Assembly (NCBI GenBank): GCA_016183765.1
Contig: JACPEA010000013.1
Span: 186,001-250,000, forward strand
Origin: Bacteroidota bacterium
GTDB lineage: Bacteria > Bacteroidota > Bacteroidia > Chitinophagales > Chitinophagaceae
Length of the DNA stretch: 64,000 bases
Reading direction: 5' to 3'
Shown here: positions 18,424-28,225 of the stretch, one piece after another
Layout of the letters: the number at the start of each line of letters is the position of its first letter
Position numbering within the stretch: the first letter of the stretch is position 1
The notes under the pieces: model-generated
Databases searched by the model: none
The model's input: the letters and a program-made list of their open reading frames with translations, nothing else
What the model was told of the DNA's origin: nothing
Program-made: the position numbers and the translations under genes

Positions 18424-19857
18424 ATGATCCCTGTTTCACTCATATTGATCCCATTGATTACCGGACTGGCCGCTTTTTTCCTGAAGGGAGAAAATGCTGC
18501 CAAAAACTGGGCGCTGCTGTCTTCGGCGATCACGCTGGCCGTTGCCATTGCCGGTATTTTTTTCCTGGCCCCGCAAAACCTTTCTTACGATGCGGCCTGG
18601 TTACCTGCACTGGGCAGCCGCTTCAGCCTGGTAACCGATGGTATGGGCAAGATGCTGGTGTTACTCACCGCCATCTCGTTCCCTGTGATCATTATCGCAA
18701 CGGCTAAAAACAAGTACCAGAACCCGGGTAGTTTCTACGGCTTACTGCTGTTGTCACAAACAGGGCTGCTGGGTGTATTCCTTGCTGCGGATGCGTTGGT
18801 ATTCTATTTCTTCTGGGAGCTGGCACTGATACCCGTTTATTTCCTCTGTTCGATCTGGGGTGGCGAAAAAAGGATCGCTGTCACGTTCAAATTCTTCGTG
18901 TACACTTTCGTGGGTTCATTGCTGATGCTGGCGGGTATCCTGTACCTGTATTTCCAGTCGGCCGATCATTCGTTCGCTTTACAATCATTTTACCATATCA
19001 AACTGAGCACCGGCCAGGAATCTTTGATCTTCTGGCTGTTCTTCATCGCTTTTGCGATCAAGATGCCGGTGTTCCCTTTCCATACCTGGCAGCCGGATAC
19101 ATATGAACAATCACCCACTGCCGTTACCATGATCCTGAGCGGTATCATGGTGAAGATGGGCATTTTTGCGCTGCTGCGCTGGTTGCTGCCGGTGTTCCCG
19201 CATGCTTCGGAACAGTATGCCAATCTCATCATCATTCTTTCCGTGATCGGTATGCTGTATGCCTCACTGATCGCTATCCGGCAGGATGATTTCAAGCGGT
19301 TGATCGCCTACTCCTCCATTGCGCATATCGGGCTGATGAGCGCTGCCGTATTTGCACATAACCAGACCGGGCTGGAGGGGGTGATGATACAGATGTTCAA
19401 TCACGGCATCAATGTGATCGGTCTCTGGATCGTGGCAGACGTTATAGAACAGCAGCTGGGAACACGTAAGTTCAGTGACCTGGGCGGACTGGCGCAGAAA
19501 GCCCCGGTGATGGCCATTTTGCTGGTGGTACTGGCATTGGCGAATATTGCCCTGCCGCTGACCAATGCTTTTGTGGGCGAATTCCTGATGTTCAACGGAC
19601 TGTTCCGTTATAATATCTGGATAGCGGCTGTTGCCTGTATCTGTATCATCCTGGTAGCAGTGTATACCCTGAATATGGTGCAGAAAATATTGTATGGAAG
19701 TACTACGGCAGTTACAGAGAATGCCAGGGAGATCGGAGGTAATGTGCAGTGGATGCTGGCGATACTGGTGATCATCATCATCGTGCTGGGTGTATATCCG
19801 CAGCCGATGATCGATCTGACAAAAGATACCGTTCACGCAATACTGGCTAATCGTTAA
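18424..19857 (+). CDS. nuoM: NADH-quinone oxidoreductase subunit M
   Basis: 477 residues. Second antiporter-like pump subunit. ELALIPVYFLCSIWGG carries the key Glu near 137; PVFPFHTWQPDTYEQSPTAV and the following helix carry the channel Lys residues. Starts 27 bases after nuoL. Confidence 0.96.
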   Translation: MIPVSLILIPLITGLAAFFLKGENAAKNWALLSSAITLAVAIAGIFFLAPQNLSYDAAWLPALGSRFSLVTDGMGKMLVLLTAISFPVIIIATAKNKYQNPGSFYGLLLLSQTGLLGVFLAADALVFYFFWELALIPVYFLCSIWGGEKRIAVTFKFFVYTFVGSLLMLAGILYLYFQSADHSFALQSFYHIKLSTGQESLIFWLFFIAFAIKMPVFPFHTWQPDTYEQSPTAVTMILSGIMVKMGIFALLRWLLPVFPHASEQYANLIIILSVIGMLYASLIAIRQDDFKRLIAYSSIAHIGLMSAAVFAHNQTGLEGVMIQMFNHGINVIGLWIVADVIEQQLGTRKFSDLGGLAQKAPVMAILLVVLALANIALPLTNAFVGEFLMFNGLFRYNIWIAAVACICIILVAVYTLNMVQKILYGSTTAVTENAREIGGNVQWMLAILVIIIIVLGVYPQPMIDLTKDTVHAILANR

Positions 19858-19908
19858 TAATGAAATTGATCCGCAGTTGACCCTGCGGGTTTAAGATAAG
19901 TTTGTTTT

Positions 19909-21294
19909 ATGAATGCAATCATAGTTTCTGCTTTATCGGGTGTGCTCATGATGTTCAGTGGCATCATTGTTAAGAACCGCTCTTATCATACGGTAATAGC
20001 TGCCTGTGCACTGTTGCTGTTGCTGCTGGCCAACCTGCTGAACAGTTATGGCATCTGGGTGATCAGGATTGATACCCATAATATGTTCAATTTTGAGCAA
20101 TTCGGCATGTATTTCAACACCATCGCCATTGCTACCACTTTGATCTATGTGTTGCTGAGCGGCAAGGCGGTTGAGAAGATCAGCTCGTACAGCGCGGATT
20201 ATTATGCCCTCATCTTTTTTGTATTGTGTGGTGTTTCCATCCTTTCGGCCTTTAACAGCCTGCTGATCCTGTTCCTGGGTATAGAAATTCTGACCATTCC
20301 TTTATACATACTTACGGGGGCCGATAAGCGCAACCTGAAAAGTAACGAAGCTTCCCTCAAATATTTCCTGATGGGATGTTTCTCAACGGGTATCATGCTG
20401 ATGGGGGTTACCCTGATCTATGGCGGTACCGGAAGTTTTATACTGGGTGAGAGCAGGGTGCCCGAGAGTGCACTGGTGCCGAAGACCTCTTTTCTGGAGA
20501 TCGCGGGTATGATCCTGTTGTTTGTCTCCATGTGTTTTAAAGTATCCGCAGCGCCCTTTCATTTCTGGACACCCGATGTATATGATGGCGCCCCGGGCGT
20601 ATTCACTTCATTCATGGCCACCATTGTAAAAGCGGCCGGTTTCATCGCATTTGTACGCCTGTTCGACCAGCATACAGAATTGCTGGGCCCCAGCTGGAAG
20701 ATCCTGCTTTCGTTCGTGATCATTGCCACACTGCTTGTTGGAAATATCACGGCGGTATTCCAGCAGAGTGTGAAACGGATGCTGGCTTACTCGTCCATTG
20801 CACAGGCGGGTTTTATGCTGTTCTCATTATATGGCGCCAATGACTTTGCCAGGGAAGGTATTCTCCTGTATTCCGTTGCCTATAGCCTGGCTACGATCGG
20901 CATTTTTGCCGTGCTCATCAAAATGAAGGATTATACTTTTGAGGGCTTCAACGGGCTTGCCAAAACACAGCCGGAACTGGCTTTGTCTACGGCCATCTGT
21001 TTATTCTCATTGGCCGGTATCCCCTTAACCGCCGGTTTCTTTGCCAAATACTATATGCTGGCTTCTGCCGTAAAAGCGGGAGGTTCTTTATGGCTGGTAG
21101 TGATTGCGGTACTGTTTGCAGCCGTAAGCGCCTACTACTATTTCCGGGTGATCCAGGCCATGTACTTCAAAGAGGGTGAACCCGAAACGGAAGAGATCAC
21201 CGGGCCATTCAAACTGGGCATGCTGGTGGTGGCCGCACTGGTGATCCTGATCGGTATATTCCCGTCACTGGTCCTGAACGGGTTCTATTTTTAA
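19909..21294 (+). CDS. nuoN: NADH-quinone oxidoreductase subunit N
   Basis: 461 residues. Third antiporter-like subunit and last gene of the operon. FKVSAAPFHFWTPDVYDGAPG near residue 210 and MLAYSSIAQAGFML near 290 mark the family. No clear terminator follows; the next gene begins 84 bases on. Confidence 0.96.
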   Translation: MNAIIVSALSGVLMMFSGIIVKNRSYHTVIAACALLLLLLANLLNSYGIWVIRIDTHNMFNFEQFGMYFNTIAIATTLIYVLLSGKAVEKISSYSADYYALIFFVLCGVSILSAFNSLLILFLGIEILTIPLYILTGADKRNLKSNEASLKYFLMGCFSTGIMLMGVTLIYGGTGSFILGESRVPESALVPKTSFLEIAGMILLFVSMCFKVSAAPFHFWTPDVYDGAPGVFTSFMATIVKAAGFIAFVRLFDQHTELLGPSWKILLSFVIIATLLVGNITAVFQQSVKRMLAYSSIAQAGFMLFSLYGANDFAREGILLYSVAYSLATIGIFAVLIKMKDYTFEGFNGLAKTQPELALSTAICLFSLAGIPLTAGFFAKYYMLASAVKAGGSLWLVVIAVLFAAVSAYYYFRVIQAMYFKEGEPETEEITGPFKLGMLVVAALVILIGIFPSLVLNGFYF

Positions 21295-21378
21295 CCGCTC
21301 TTCACATTTCTTGCTTATAGAGAGCCGGGTTTGGCAATCTCAATTATCTTTATAAGGTTGATCATTGGAGGAAACCTT

Positions 21379-22665
21379 ATGAATGGCATGACTACCCTGG
21401 ATTCCCTTTCCCTGGCATGGCGCACGGTTCGCAGTAATAAATTGCGTACCGGTATCACTGTGGCCATTATCGCCTTTGGTATCATGGCCCTGATCGGCAT
21501 CATTACGGCCATAGAAGCCATGAACCAGAGCCTGCGGGAGAGTTTCACCTCCATGGGCGCCAATGCCTTCAGTATCCGCTACAAAGACTCAAGGGTTAGA
21601 GTAGGTGGTGGCAATAACCAGTCACTCACCAAAACAAAACGGGGCAGGCGCGAAAAGAAATCCAACCTCGATAAACCCATCCGTAAAGAAGAAGCTGAAT
21701 TCTTCAAAAAGAATTTTAATTATCCCGGTGCACAGGTCAGCATTTACCGCCGCGGCCCCAGTTCGCAGGAAGTGCATTATGGAGATAAAAAGACCAATCC
21801 GCAGATCACTTTATGGGGGGGTGATGAGTATTATCTTTCTGTGAACGGTTATTCTGTCCAGTTAGGACGTAACCTGAATAACCTGGATATTGAAAGTGGT
21901 CGCAGTGTCTGTTTACTGGGCAGCAATGTGGCCACAAAACTGTTTGGCGACAAACCCGAAAAATGTATTGATAAAGTGATCCGTGTGGGTAGCCTGCCTT
22001 ATCGTGTCATCGGTCTTCTGAAAAGCAAGGGCTCCAGCGCCATGATGCGCCAGGATGATATGATCCTTACTTCATACACGAATGTGCGTCGTTTCGAAAA
22101 TGCCAACCCATCCTACCTTATGGGTGTGATGGTGCGTAATGTGAAGGAACTCGATGTGGCATCGGACGAAGCCACTTCTGTTTTCCGCGCCGTTCGTAAA
22201 CTGGAACCGGTGGAAGAGATCAATTTCGTCATAGAGCGGAGCGATAAGTTTGCAGAAATGTTCATCGGGTTCCTCAGCAGCATTACCGGGTCTGCCGGTG
22301 CTATCGGCCTGATCACCCTGATCGGCGCAGCCATCGGCCTGATGAACATCATGCTGGTTGCCGTAAATGAACGTACCAAGGAAGTAGGACTGATCAAAGC
22401 CATCGGCGGCAAGAGAAAAAATGTACGCCAGCAATTCCTTTTCGAAAGTATGATCATCAGCCTGCTGGGCGCCCTGTTCGGCATCATCCTTGGGGTACTG
22501 GTAGGTAACCTGTTCTCTATCGTATTAAAGACCGGTTTTGTTGTTCCCTGGATGTGGGTACTTATCGGGATCATCATCTGTTCTGTGGTAGGACTGGCCG
22601 CCGGTATCTATCCCGCCATGAAAGCCGCCCGCCTGAATCCGATCGTGGCATTGCGCTATGAGTAG
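21379..22665 (+). CDS. ABC transporter permease, MacB/FtsX type
   Basis: 428 residues from the ATG at 21379, which has an unusually good GGAGGA site 6 bases upstream; a TTG at 21331 is less likely. One TM helix lies near the N-terminus (LRTGITVAIIAFGIMALIGI), followed by a large periplasmic MacB-like domain (residues 45-280) and three C-terminal helices with NERTKEVGLIKAIGGKR between them. Such permeases work with an ATPase in exporting lipoproteins, peptides or drugs, but no ATPase gene is adjacent, so the partner must be elsewhere. Confidence 0.92.
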   Translation: MNGMTTLDSLSLAWRTVRSNKLRTGITVAIIAFGIMALIGIITAIEAMNQSLRESFTSMGANAFSIRYKDSRVRVGGGNNQSLTKTKRGRREKKSNLDKPIRKEEAEFFKKNFNYPGAQVSIYRRGPSSQEVHYGDKKTNPQITLWGGDEYYLSVNGYSVQLGRNLNNLDIESGRSVCLLGSNVATKLFGDKPEKCIDKVIRVGSLPYRVIGLLKSKGSSAMMRQDDMILTSYTNVRRFENANPSYLMGVMVRNVKELDVASDEATSVFRAVRKLEPVEEINFVIERSDKFAEMFIGFLSSITGSAGAIGLITLIGAAIGLMNIMLVAVNERTKEVGLIKAIGGKRKNVRQQFLFESMIISLLGALFGIILGVLVGNLFSIVLKTGFVVPWMWVLIGIIICSVVGLAAGIYPAMKAARLNPIVALRYE

Positions 22666-22845
22666 TGAGTAGTGAGTGGTGAGTCGTCAGTCGTGAGTGG
22701 GCAATTGTCAATGGTGAATTGTCAATGGATGTTCGCTCATTATCTATTGCCAATTCACCATTGCCCATTCACAATGAGAGGCCGTATATTGTAACTACCC
22801 ACTCACTACTCACTACTCACCACTCACGATTCACGATTCACAACA
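22662..22845. repeat. Large inverted heptamer array
   Basis: The left arm (22662-22731) runs TAGTGAG, TAGTGAG, TGGTGAG, TCGTCAG, TCGTGAG, TGGGCAA, TTGTCAA, TGGTGAA, TTGTCAA. The right side mirrors it in two blocks: AATTCAC/CATTGCC units (22748-22774), then CTCACTA, CTCACCA, CTCACGA, TTCACGA units (22796-22842). The whole gap between the two genes is built of 7-mers and could form a long cruciform. Confidence 0.9.
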
Positions 22846-22850
22846 GCCCG

Positions 22851-23561
22851 TCATTTTTTAAAGAACAACTTCAGCTTCTCGTTGATATAATATTTCAGAT
22901 CTTCTTCCGACCTGTTTTTGCGGAGCCACTCGCTGGTGGGGCGGTATTGTTGCATGAACTGTTGCAGTCCCTCGTCTTTCAAACCGCTGTACCGGGTAAC
23001 CAGGGAAGCGGGGAAACGATAGTTGATATACGCTTCTTTTTCATTGGACTCAAAAAAGGCAAAGGCTTTGCGTTTGTTCTTTTCGTGCCTGGAAAAACGA
23101 TCCAGGTTCAGTGCAATGCCGGCACCCGAATTGGCCTGTGATACGGTTGGGATGGTATAATTGACGATATCCTGTAAAAAATCCTTTCTTCTCTCGATAC
23201 TGTCGAGCTGGTAACGACTCATACCTTTTGCCGTAACGGTCACATTGCCCAGGTTATGTGTCAGCGGCGATAATTGCAAGGAGAGCGTGTCTTGCAACAG
23301 CAGCTGGTTACGGTAATGTACCGTATCAAAATGATAACCCACTGCGGCAAAGGATAATACCTGGTTCTCCGACAGCTCAATTTTAAAAAGGCCGGTAGCG
23401 CTGGTCATCACCGTGGTTTGGGTGTTCAGGTTGGTCACACTGGCCAGTACAATGGGCTCACGGGTGGCGCTGTCTCTCAGGTAACCCCAGCGTTCATTCT
23501 TTTTCTGTGCGTTGGCCATCAGTCCGGTCAGCAGCAACAATATGCCTACATAATGTTTCAT
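22851..23561 (-). CDS. Secreted protein with carboxypeptidase-regulatory-like domain
   Basis: 236 residues with signal peptide (residues 1-18, ending MANAQ). Residues 25-90 look like the CarboxypepD-regulatory/TonB-plug-associated beta-sandwich (GYLRDSATREPIVLASVTNLN, TGLFKIELSENQVLSFAAVGY). The C-terminal half is charged and helical. Exported, probably surface or periplasmic. Its promoter box is immediately upstream. Confidence 0.8.
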   Translation of the reverse strand: MKHYVGILLLLTGLMANAQKKNERWGYLRDSATREPIVLASVTNLNTQTTVMTSATGLFKIELSENQVLSFAAVGYHFDTVHYRNQLLLQDTLSLQLSPLTHNLGNVTVTAKGMSRYQLDSIERRKDFLQDIVNYTIPTVSQANSGAGIALNLDRFSRHEKNKRKAFAFFESNEKEAYINYRFPASLVTRYSGLKDEGLQQFMQQYRPTSEWLRKNRSEEDLKYYINEKLKLFFKK

Positions 23562-23575
23562 AAACAGTGTTTGTA

Positions 23576-23583
23576 CAAAGGTA
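23576..23583 (-). promoter_or_regulatory. -7 promoter box of the 22851-23561 gene
   Basis: Minus-strand TACCTTTG, a perfect TAnnTTTG, 14 bases before the start codon at 23561. Confidence 0.6.
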
Positions 23584-23611
23584 CGTCATCGTTGTTGCCC
23601 TTGCGGGAACA

Positions 23612-23643
23612 TAAAAAAATCCCGCCATTGGGCGGGACTTTTT
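23612..23643 (-). terminator. Intrinsic terminator of the metalloprotease gene
   Basis: TCCCGCC pairs with GGCGGGA across the loop ATTG, with A-run and T-run on either side. It lies just beyond the stop of the minus-strand metalloprotease gene. Confidence 0.85.
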
Positions 23644-23689
23644 TAACCATGTATCAGGTAAGGGCTGTTGCAAAACAGCTAACCCTGGT

Positions 23690-26266
23690 TTATTTAGGAT
23701 CCAGTGCTTTTTTGATCTTTTCAGACAGGTCCTGCAGGTGGATCTTGCTCATACGGTCGGTGGCAGAAGCAGCTGCGGCTGATACCTGGGAACGTAACTG
23801 AACCAGCTGGGCACGGGCAATGCTGTACACATCGCTGCGGTTGGTTAAACCGGTAGCGTATGGGTTCGGGCGTCCGCTGGAGAAAATGATGGTCATGCTT
23901 GCGGTAGTTGCCGGTGGATTGATCAGGTTATTCAGTTTGTCCACATAACTCTTCTGTAACATCCTGCGGTACCCATCAATGGTTTTGTTGGATCTCAGTT
24001 CACTGAACAGGTCGGCCTGTAATTCGCCGAGCATATCCAGGGCGCTGTAAGCTTTATCGGCGCCAAAACGTTCTACGCAGTACTGCATACGGTTCAGCCT
24101 GTCGCCGGAAAGAATACCGGCCAGGGCAGACTCCTGTGCACTGGCGATCGGGTCAACAGTTCCGGGAGGATTGATCTTGTCCAGGATCTTTTTGTCGATC
24201 AGCCATTTGGGGGTCTGGAACAGCTGCCTGTTCAGGAAACCCAGTGCATCGCGCTGCATGGTTTTGGGAGTGATCTCGTAAACGGGTTCATCCTGTTCTG
24301 CGGTTTTGAAGGTTTCGTAAACACCACCGATATTACGGGAAACATGTCCCACATACCTGCGGAACTGGCCCAGTAACTGGCCGTACATCTCTTCAATATT
24401 GTCGTTCAGGTCGGCATCTTCCTTGGTCCACTCAGGCAGTTTTACCAGTATGCGCTGCAGGTTCTTCACGCCATAATCACTGGCTACGACAGCGTTATCA
24501 CTCAGGTCTTCGCTCTGGCTCCTGGGATCCGACTGGTTACCTGATTCGTAAGTGCCGAACCAGGTGCGCGGATTGGCTTTCAGGGTTTCGGTGATCAGCT
24601 TGCTGCTGTTCTTTTTCACTTCTTCCTCAGAATTGCCGGGGATATGGCCATAACCCCATTTCATGGCCCACTGGTCGTAATCGCCGATGCGGGGGTACAG
24701 GCCTTCCTTGCTGATATTGTCTTCCGGCTGTGCCACATAGTTGAAACGGGCATAGTCCATGATAGACGCGGTATGCCCATTGGCTTCCACCCAGGTTTTA
24801 TCGCGCAGTTTGGCTACCGGTGTTTTGCTGCTGCTTCCCATATTATGGCGCAGACCCAGCGTGTGGCCTACTTCGTGAGAGGAAACAAAACGGATCAGGT
24901 CGCCCATCAGGTCGTCGTCAAATTTCATTTTGCGGGCGCGTGGGTCTACGGCAGCGGTTTGCACCATGTACCAGTCGTGCACCAGTTTCATCACATTGTG
25001 GTACCAGCCAATATGGCTTTCCAGGATCTCGCCGCTTCTGGGGTCGTGTACGTTGGGACCGTAAGCGTTCTCGGTGCTGGAAGCAAAGTAACGGATCACG
25101 GAAAAACGGGCATCTTCCATGCTCATGGTGGTATCGTTCTCCGGCCATTCCTTACCCATGATGGCGTTTTTGAAACCGGCTTTCTCAAAAGCTTTCTGCC
25201 AGTCGTTCACGCCCAGGATCAGGTGTTTTCTCCACTGTTTGGGGGTGGCAGGATCGATATAATAAATAATAGGCTTCTTAGGCTCTACCAGTTCACCCCT
25301 TTTCCATTTCTCCAGGTCCTCGTCTTTGGGTTCCAGTCTCCAGCGAACGGCAAATTCCTTGTTCTCCACTTTCTGCTGGTCATCGCTGAACAGTACATAG
25401 TCTTCTGTAAAGAAACCTACGCGTTTGTCGGCAATACGCGGGGTCATGGCTTTCTCAGGTAATAACAGCAGGGAGGTATTCAGTTCCAGGGTAACCGCGC
25501 CCGCAGCATTGGCTGCAGGAACGCTGGTACCGCCACCGGGGATACTTACCGGTCCAAAGCTGGAAACAGCAGGGGAGGCGGTAAAGGTTTTCACGGTACG
25601 GATCTCCACATTGATGGGGTAAGGCGTCAGTTTCTGGATAAAAGACCTGTCGGAGGCGATCTGTGCCAGTCCCAGGCTCCTTTTCACACCGCTGTTGATG
25701 CTTACCACCTGGTTGTCTCCCTTGAAGAAATCGGTCACTTCGATCACCACGGCGGAGCTGTCTTTCGAGAAAGCCGCGATCGGGAAAGCGGCCGTGATGG
25801 CATTCAGGTTGGAATTGGAAACGGCTTTGTAGATATCGTCCTTAGGGTCAGCGGCATTCACCAGCGTGATCACGCGGAGAAAGACATTGTTGCTGGGTCC
25901 TTTTTCGAAAGCCAGTGTTTGCTGGTTAGCGATCTCGCCACCGTATGCACCGCGTCCGCCGCCATTGGCAGGCACTTTGATGTAACGGGTAACCGCCAGG
26001 ATCTCGCGGCCCAGCATGGCATTGCCGATCTCGAAATAATACCTGTCTTCCACTTTGTGAACGGTGAACATACCCTTTTTGGATACAGCTTTATCGGTAA
26101 TTACTTCGCGGTAGGGACGGGGTGTTTGCCTGGCGCCACCGGCAACCTGGCCAAAAGCCGCGCTCAGTGCCCCCCTGGCTGCGCCACCATTGGGAACAGA
26201 ATCTCTCTGTTGGGCAGTAGCCAGGCTCCCGGCCAGCAATGCCACAACTAACAGTTGTTGTTTCAT
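23690..26266 (-). CDS. Secreted zinc-dependent metalloprotease
   Basis: 858 residues with signal peptide (MKQQLLVVALLAGSLATAQQ). The zinc-binding motif HEVGHTLGLRH is complete (H464, E465, H468, H474), a metzincin-style HExxHxxGxxH, followed by MGSSSKTPVAKL and a SIMDYARFNYV Met-turn-like segment. N- and C-terminal parts resemble the DUF5117/DUF5118-type regions that accompany such proteases in Bacteroidota. Likely exported and proteolytic; substrate unknown. Upstream, a minus-strand TATCTTTA (26298-26305) is a plausible -7 box. Confidence 0.9.
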   Translation of the reverse strand: MKQQLLVVALLAGSLATAQQRDSVPNGGAARGALSAAFGQVAGGARQTPRPYREVITDKAVSKKGMFTVHKVEDRYYFEIGNAMLGREILAVTRYIKVPANGGGRGAYGGEIANQQTLAFEKGPSNNVFLRVITLVNAADPKDDIYKAVSNSNLNAITAAFPIAAFSKDSSAVVIEVTDFFKGDNQVVSINSGVKRSLGLAQIASDRSFIQKLTPYPINVEIRTVKTFTASPAVSSFGPVSIPGGGTSVPAANAAGAVTLELNTSLLLLPEKAMTPRIADKRVGFFTEDYVLFSDDQQKVENKEFAVRWRLEPKDEDLEKWKRGELVEPKKPIIYYIDPATPKQWRKHLILGVNDWQKAFEKAGFKNAIMGKEWPENDTTMSMEDARFSVIRYFASSTENAYGPNVHDPRSGEILESHIGWYHNVMKLVHDWYMVQTAAVDPRARKMKFDDDLMGDLIRFVSSHEVGHTLGLRHNMGSSSKTPVAKLRDKTWVEANGHTASIMDYARFNYVAQPEDNISKEGLYPRIGDYDQWAMKWGYGHIPGNSEEEVKKNSSKLITETLKANPRTWFGTYESGNQSDPRSQSEDLSDNAVVASDYGVKNLQRILVKLPEWTKEDADLNDNIEEMYGQLLGQFRRYVGHVSRNIGGVYETFKTAEQDEPVYEITPKTMQRDALGFLNRQLFQTPKWLIDKKILDKINPPGTVDPIASAQESALAGILSGDRLNRMQYCVERFGADKAYSALDMLGELQADLFSELRSNKTIDGYRRMLQKSYVDKLNNLINPPATTASMTIIFSSGRPNPYATGLTNRSDVYSIARAQLVQLRSQVSAAAASATDRMSKIHLQDLSEKIKKALDPK

Positions 26267-26613
26267 AAGCAGTAAGAAATAGTTTAAGATGAATCCTTAA
26301 AGATAAGCGTCCCGGGCAAAACCGGAACAAATTACATTGACTGATATATGAATGGTGGAAGGCGGTTTTTTGTCGGTGAAAATATAGGGGGTAAGGGGTT
26401 ATGCAGTATCTTACGGTCCCTTGAAAAACCCCGGGAAAGCTATACTATTTACCGAAATCTTAATTTGGCGCTTTCGAAATAATACCTAATTTGTACTCCC
26501 TTTTTATACTGATTTCAAGAATGTTTTGCTAATTCAAAACATTTTTCAGTAGAATTGCGGAAACTTTTTTTAAATCAACTGTAATTTTTAAAAAATCAAA
26601 AATCAATTGAATC
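26267..26613. promoter_or_regulatory. Divergent promoter region with a 9-bp inverted repeat
   Basis: This 347-base gap separates the metalloprotease gene and exbB, which are divergent. It holds a minus-strand promoter box near 26298-26305 and a perfect inverted repeat, AATGTTTTG (26520-26528) and CAAAACATT (26535-26543), about 70 bases before exbB. The repeat could be an operator or a leader hairpin. I see no small gene here. Confidence 0.45.
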
Positions 26614-27477
26614 ATGGCTGAGACTAAACCAACTGCAGGTGCTGCTGCAAAAAGCCCATCTTCTGCACAACCTAAGAAGAGCGGTAACTCGATTTCATGG
26701 CTGGCGCCACTGTTATGTGTGATCATCGGTTTCATTATCTGGCGCTTCGTGTTGGGTAGCCCAAGTAACTTTACCAATCCTGACCCAGCTGGTGGTTTTT
26801 GGCCTAATCACAAAGGACCTAAAGGAACATGGCCTAAGATGTATGAAGGTGGTATCATTGTACCGATCCTGATCGCCTGTTTCTTAACTGTACTGACTTT
26901 CGTGATCGAAAGGTTCCTGACCGTTTCTAAAGCTGCAGGTGCCGGAAGTATCGCTGAGTTCGTACGCACCGTACAATTCCACCTGGCTAACAAAGAAGTA
27001 GACAAAGCAATCGCTGCCTGCGACAAACAGAAAGGTTCTGTAGGTAATGTAATGAAGTCTGGTCTGCACAAATACAAGGAAATGATCACCAATACCGAAC
27101 TCACTACCGAGCAGAAAGTATTGAATATCCAGAAAGAAGTAGAAGAAGCTACCGCCCTGGAACTGCCTATGCTGGAGAAGAACCTGGTGTTCCTGTCTAC
27201 CATCGCATCAGTAGCTACCCTGTTGGGTCTGTTGGGTACGGTAATGGGTATGATCAAATCATTCTCTGCCCTCGGTGATGAAGGTGGTGGTGATGCTGCC
27301 CGTGAACTGTCAAAAGGTATCTCAGAGGCCCTGTTCAACACCGCCCTGGGTATCGGTACTTCAGCAGTAGCGATCATCATGTACAACGTGTTCACTACCC
27401 GTATCGATGGTATCACTTACGGTATCGATGAATCTGGTTTCACTTTAACACAGAGCTTTGCCGCTAACTACAAATAA
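26614..27477 (+). CDS. exbB: ExbB/TolQ-family proton channel
   Basis: 287 residues. N-terminal TM (about 28-48), a second TM (about 88-108), and C-terminal helices containing LVFLSTIASVATLLGLLGTVMGMIKSF and GISEALFNTALGIGTSAVAIIMYN, the MotA/TolQ/ExbB signature. It forms the proton channel that energises TonB-dependent outer-membrane transport. First gene of exbB-exbD-exbD-tonB. Confidence 0.95.
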   Translation: MAETKPTAGAAAKSPSSAQPKKSGNSISWLAPLLCVIIGFIIWRFVLGSPSNFTNPDPAGGFWPNHKGPKGTWPKMYEGGIIVPILIACFLTVLTFVIERFLTVSKAAGAGSIAEFVRTVQFHLANKEVDKAIAACDKQKGSVGNVMKSGLHKYKEMITNTELTTEQKVLNIQKEVEEATALELPMLEKNLVFLSTIASVATLLGLLGTVMGMIKSFSALGDEGGGDAARELSKGISEALFNTALGIGTSAVAIIMYNVFTTRIDGITYGIDESGFTLTQSFAANYK

Positions 27478-27544
27478 TCTTTTAGATTTTTTGTGGAATT
27501 GACAAAGTTTTGAATCATTAATGTGAAATATTAAATAGAAAACA

Positions 27545-28192
27545 ATGGGTAGAGCCAAATTACCTCGTAAGAGTACCAGCATCGATATGACGGCGATGTG
27601 CGACGTGGCCTTTCTGTTGTTGTCATTCTTTATCTTAACAACGAAGTTCAAGCCCTCCGAGGCCATCGCTGTTACGATCCCGAAATCGGTAGCCGCCAAA
27701 GTGGCCCCGACCAAGGATATTGTTCAGGTAATCATTGACAAGGACGGAAAAGTGTTTCTGGAAATGGATGACGAAGAAGTGAAGGAAACCATGGCCAATA
27801 CGCTGAATACCACCAAGAACCTGGGACTGGATGTGAAAGCATTCAAAAAGAGTCCTTTCTTCGGTGCTTCTTTCGGCGGCCTCAAATCTTTCCTGGCCCT
27901 TCCGGAAGACCAGCGCAAGGGAAACCTGCTGCCCGGTATTCCTGTAAAGGATAGCTCCAATAATGAGCTGACCGAATGGATGACACTGGTAAGGGATGCG
28001 TACCAGGGAAAAAAACCCAGCCTTCTCTTAAAAGGAGATAACCTGGCCAAGTTCCCTGCTTTTAAAAGCGTAATTACCGCTTTCAAAAAGAACGACTTCC
28101 TGAAATTCCAGATGGTGACCAATCCGGAAGCAGTTCCGGTAGGAACCGAACTGTGGAAGAAAGCCCAGTCAGGAGAGAAGCGGGAAGAGTAA
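27545..28192 (+). CDS. exbD: ExbD/TolR-family protein, first copy
   Basis: 215 residues, longer than usual (about 140). The N-terminus STSIDMTAMCDVAFLLLSFFILTT has the TM helix and the conserved proton-carrying Asp. The periplasmic part contains an added segment of about 60 residues around SPFFGASFGGLKSFLALPEDQRKGN. Works with ExbB and TonB in the inner membrane. Confidence 0.93.
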   Translation: MGRAKLPRKSTSIDMTAMCDVAFLLLSFFILTTKFKPSEAIAVTIPKSVAAKVAPTKDIVQVIIDKDGKVFLEMDDEEVKETMANTLNTTKNLGLDVKAFKKSPFFGASFGGLKSFLALPEDQRKGNLLPGIPVKDSSNNELTEWMTLVRDAYQGKKPSLLLKGDNLAKFPAFKSVITAFKKNDFLKFQMVTNPEAVPVGTELWKKAQSGEKREE

Positions 28193-28225
28193 ATAAATTG
28201 CTAACGAAAACTAAATTCTACCGAC

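Noticed and set aside
22574..22768. Small proteins encoded within the repeat arrays (for example near 22600-22760 and 29754-30098)
   Set aside because: Their sequence is simply translated 7- and 8-nt repeats (SPLTTHHS-like), with no start context.
22662..22845. CRISPR array
   Set aside because: Units are 7 nt without unique spacers; no cas genes are near.
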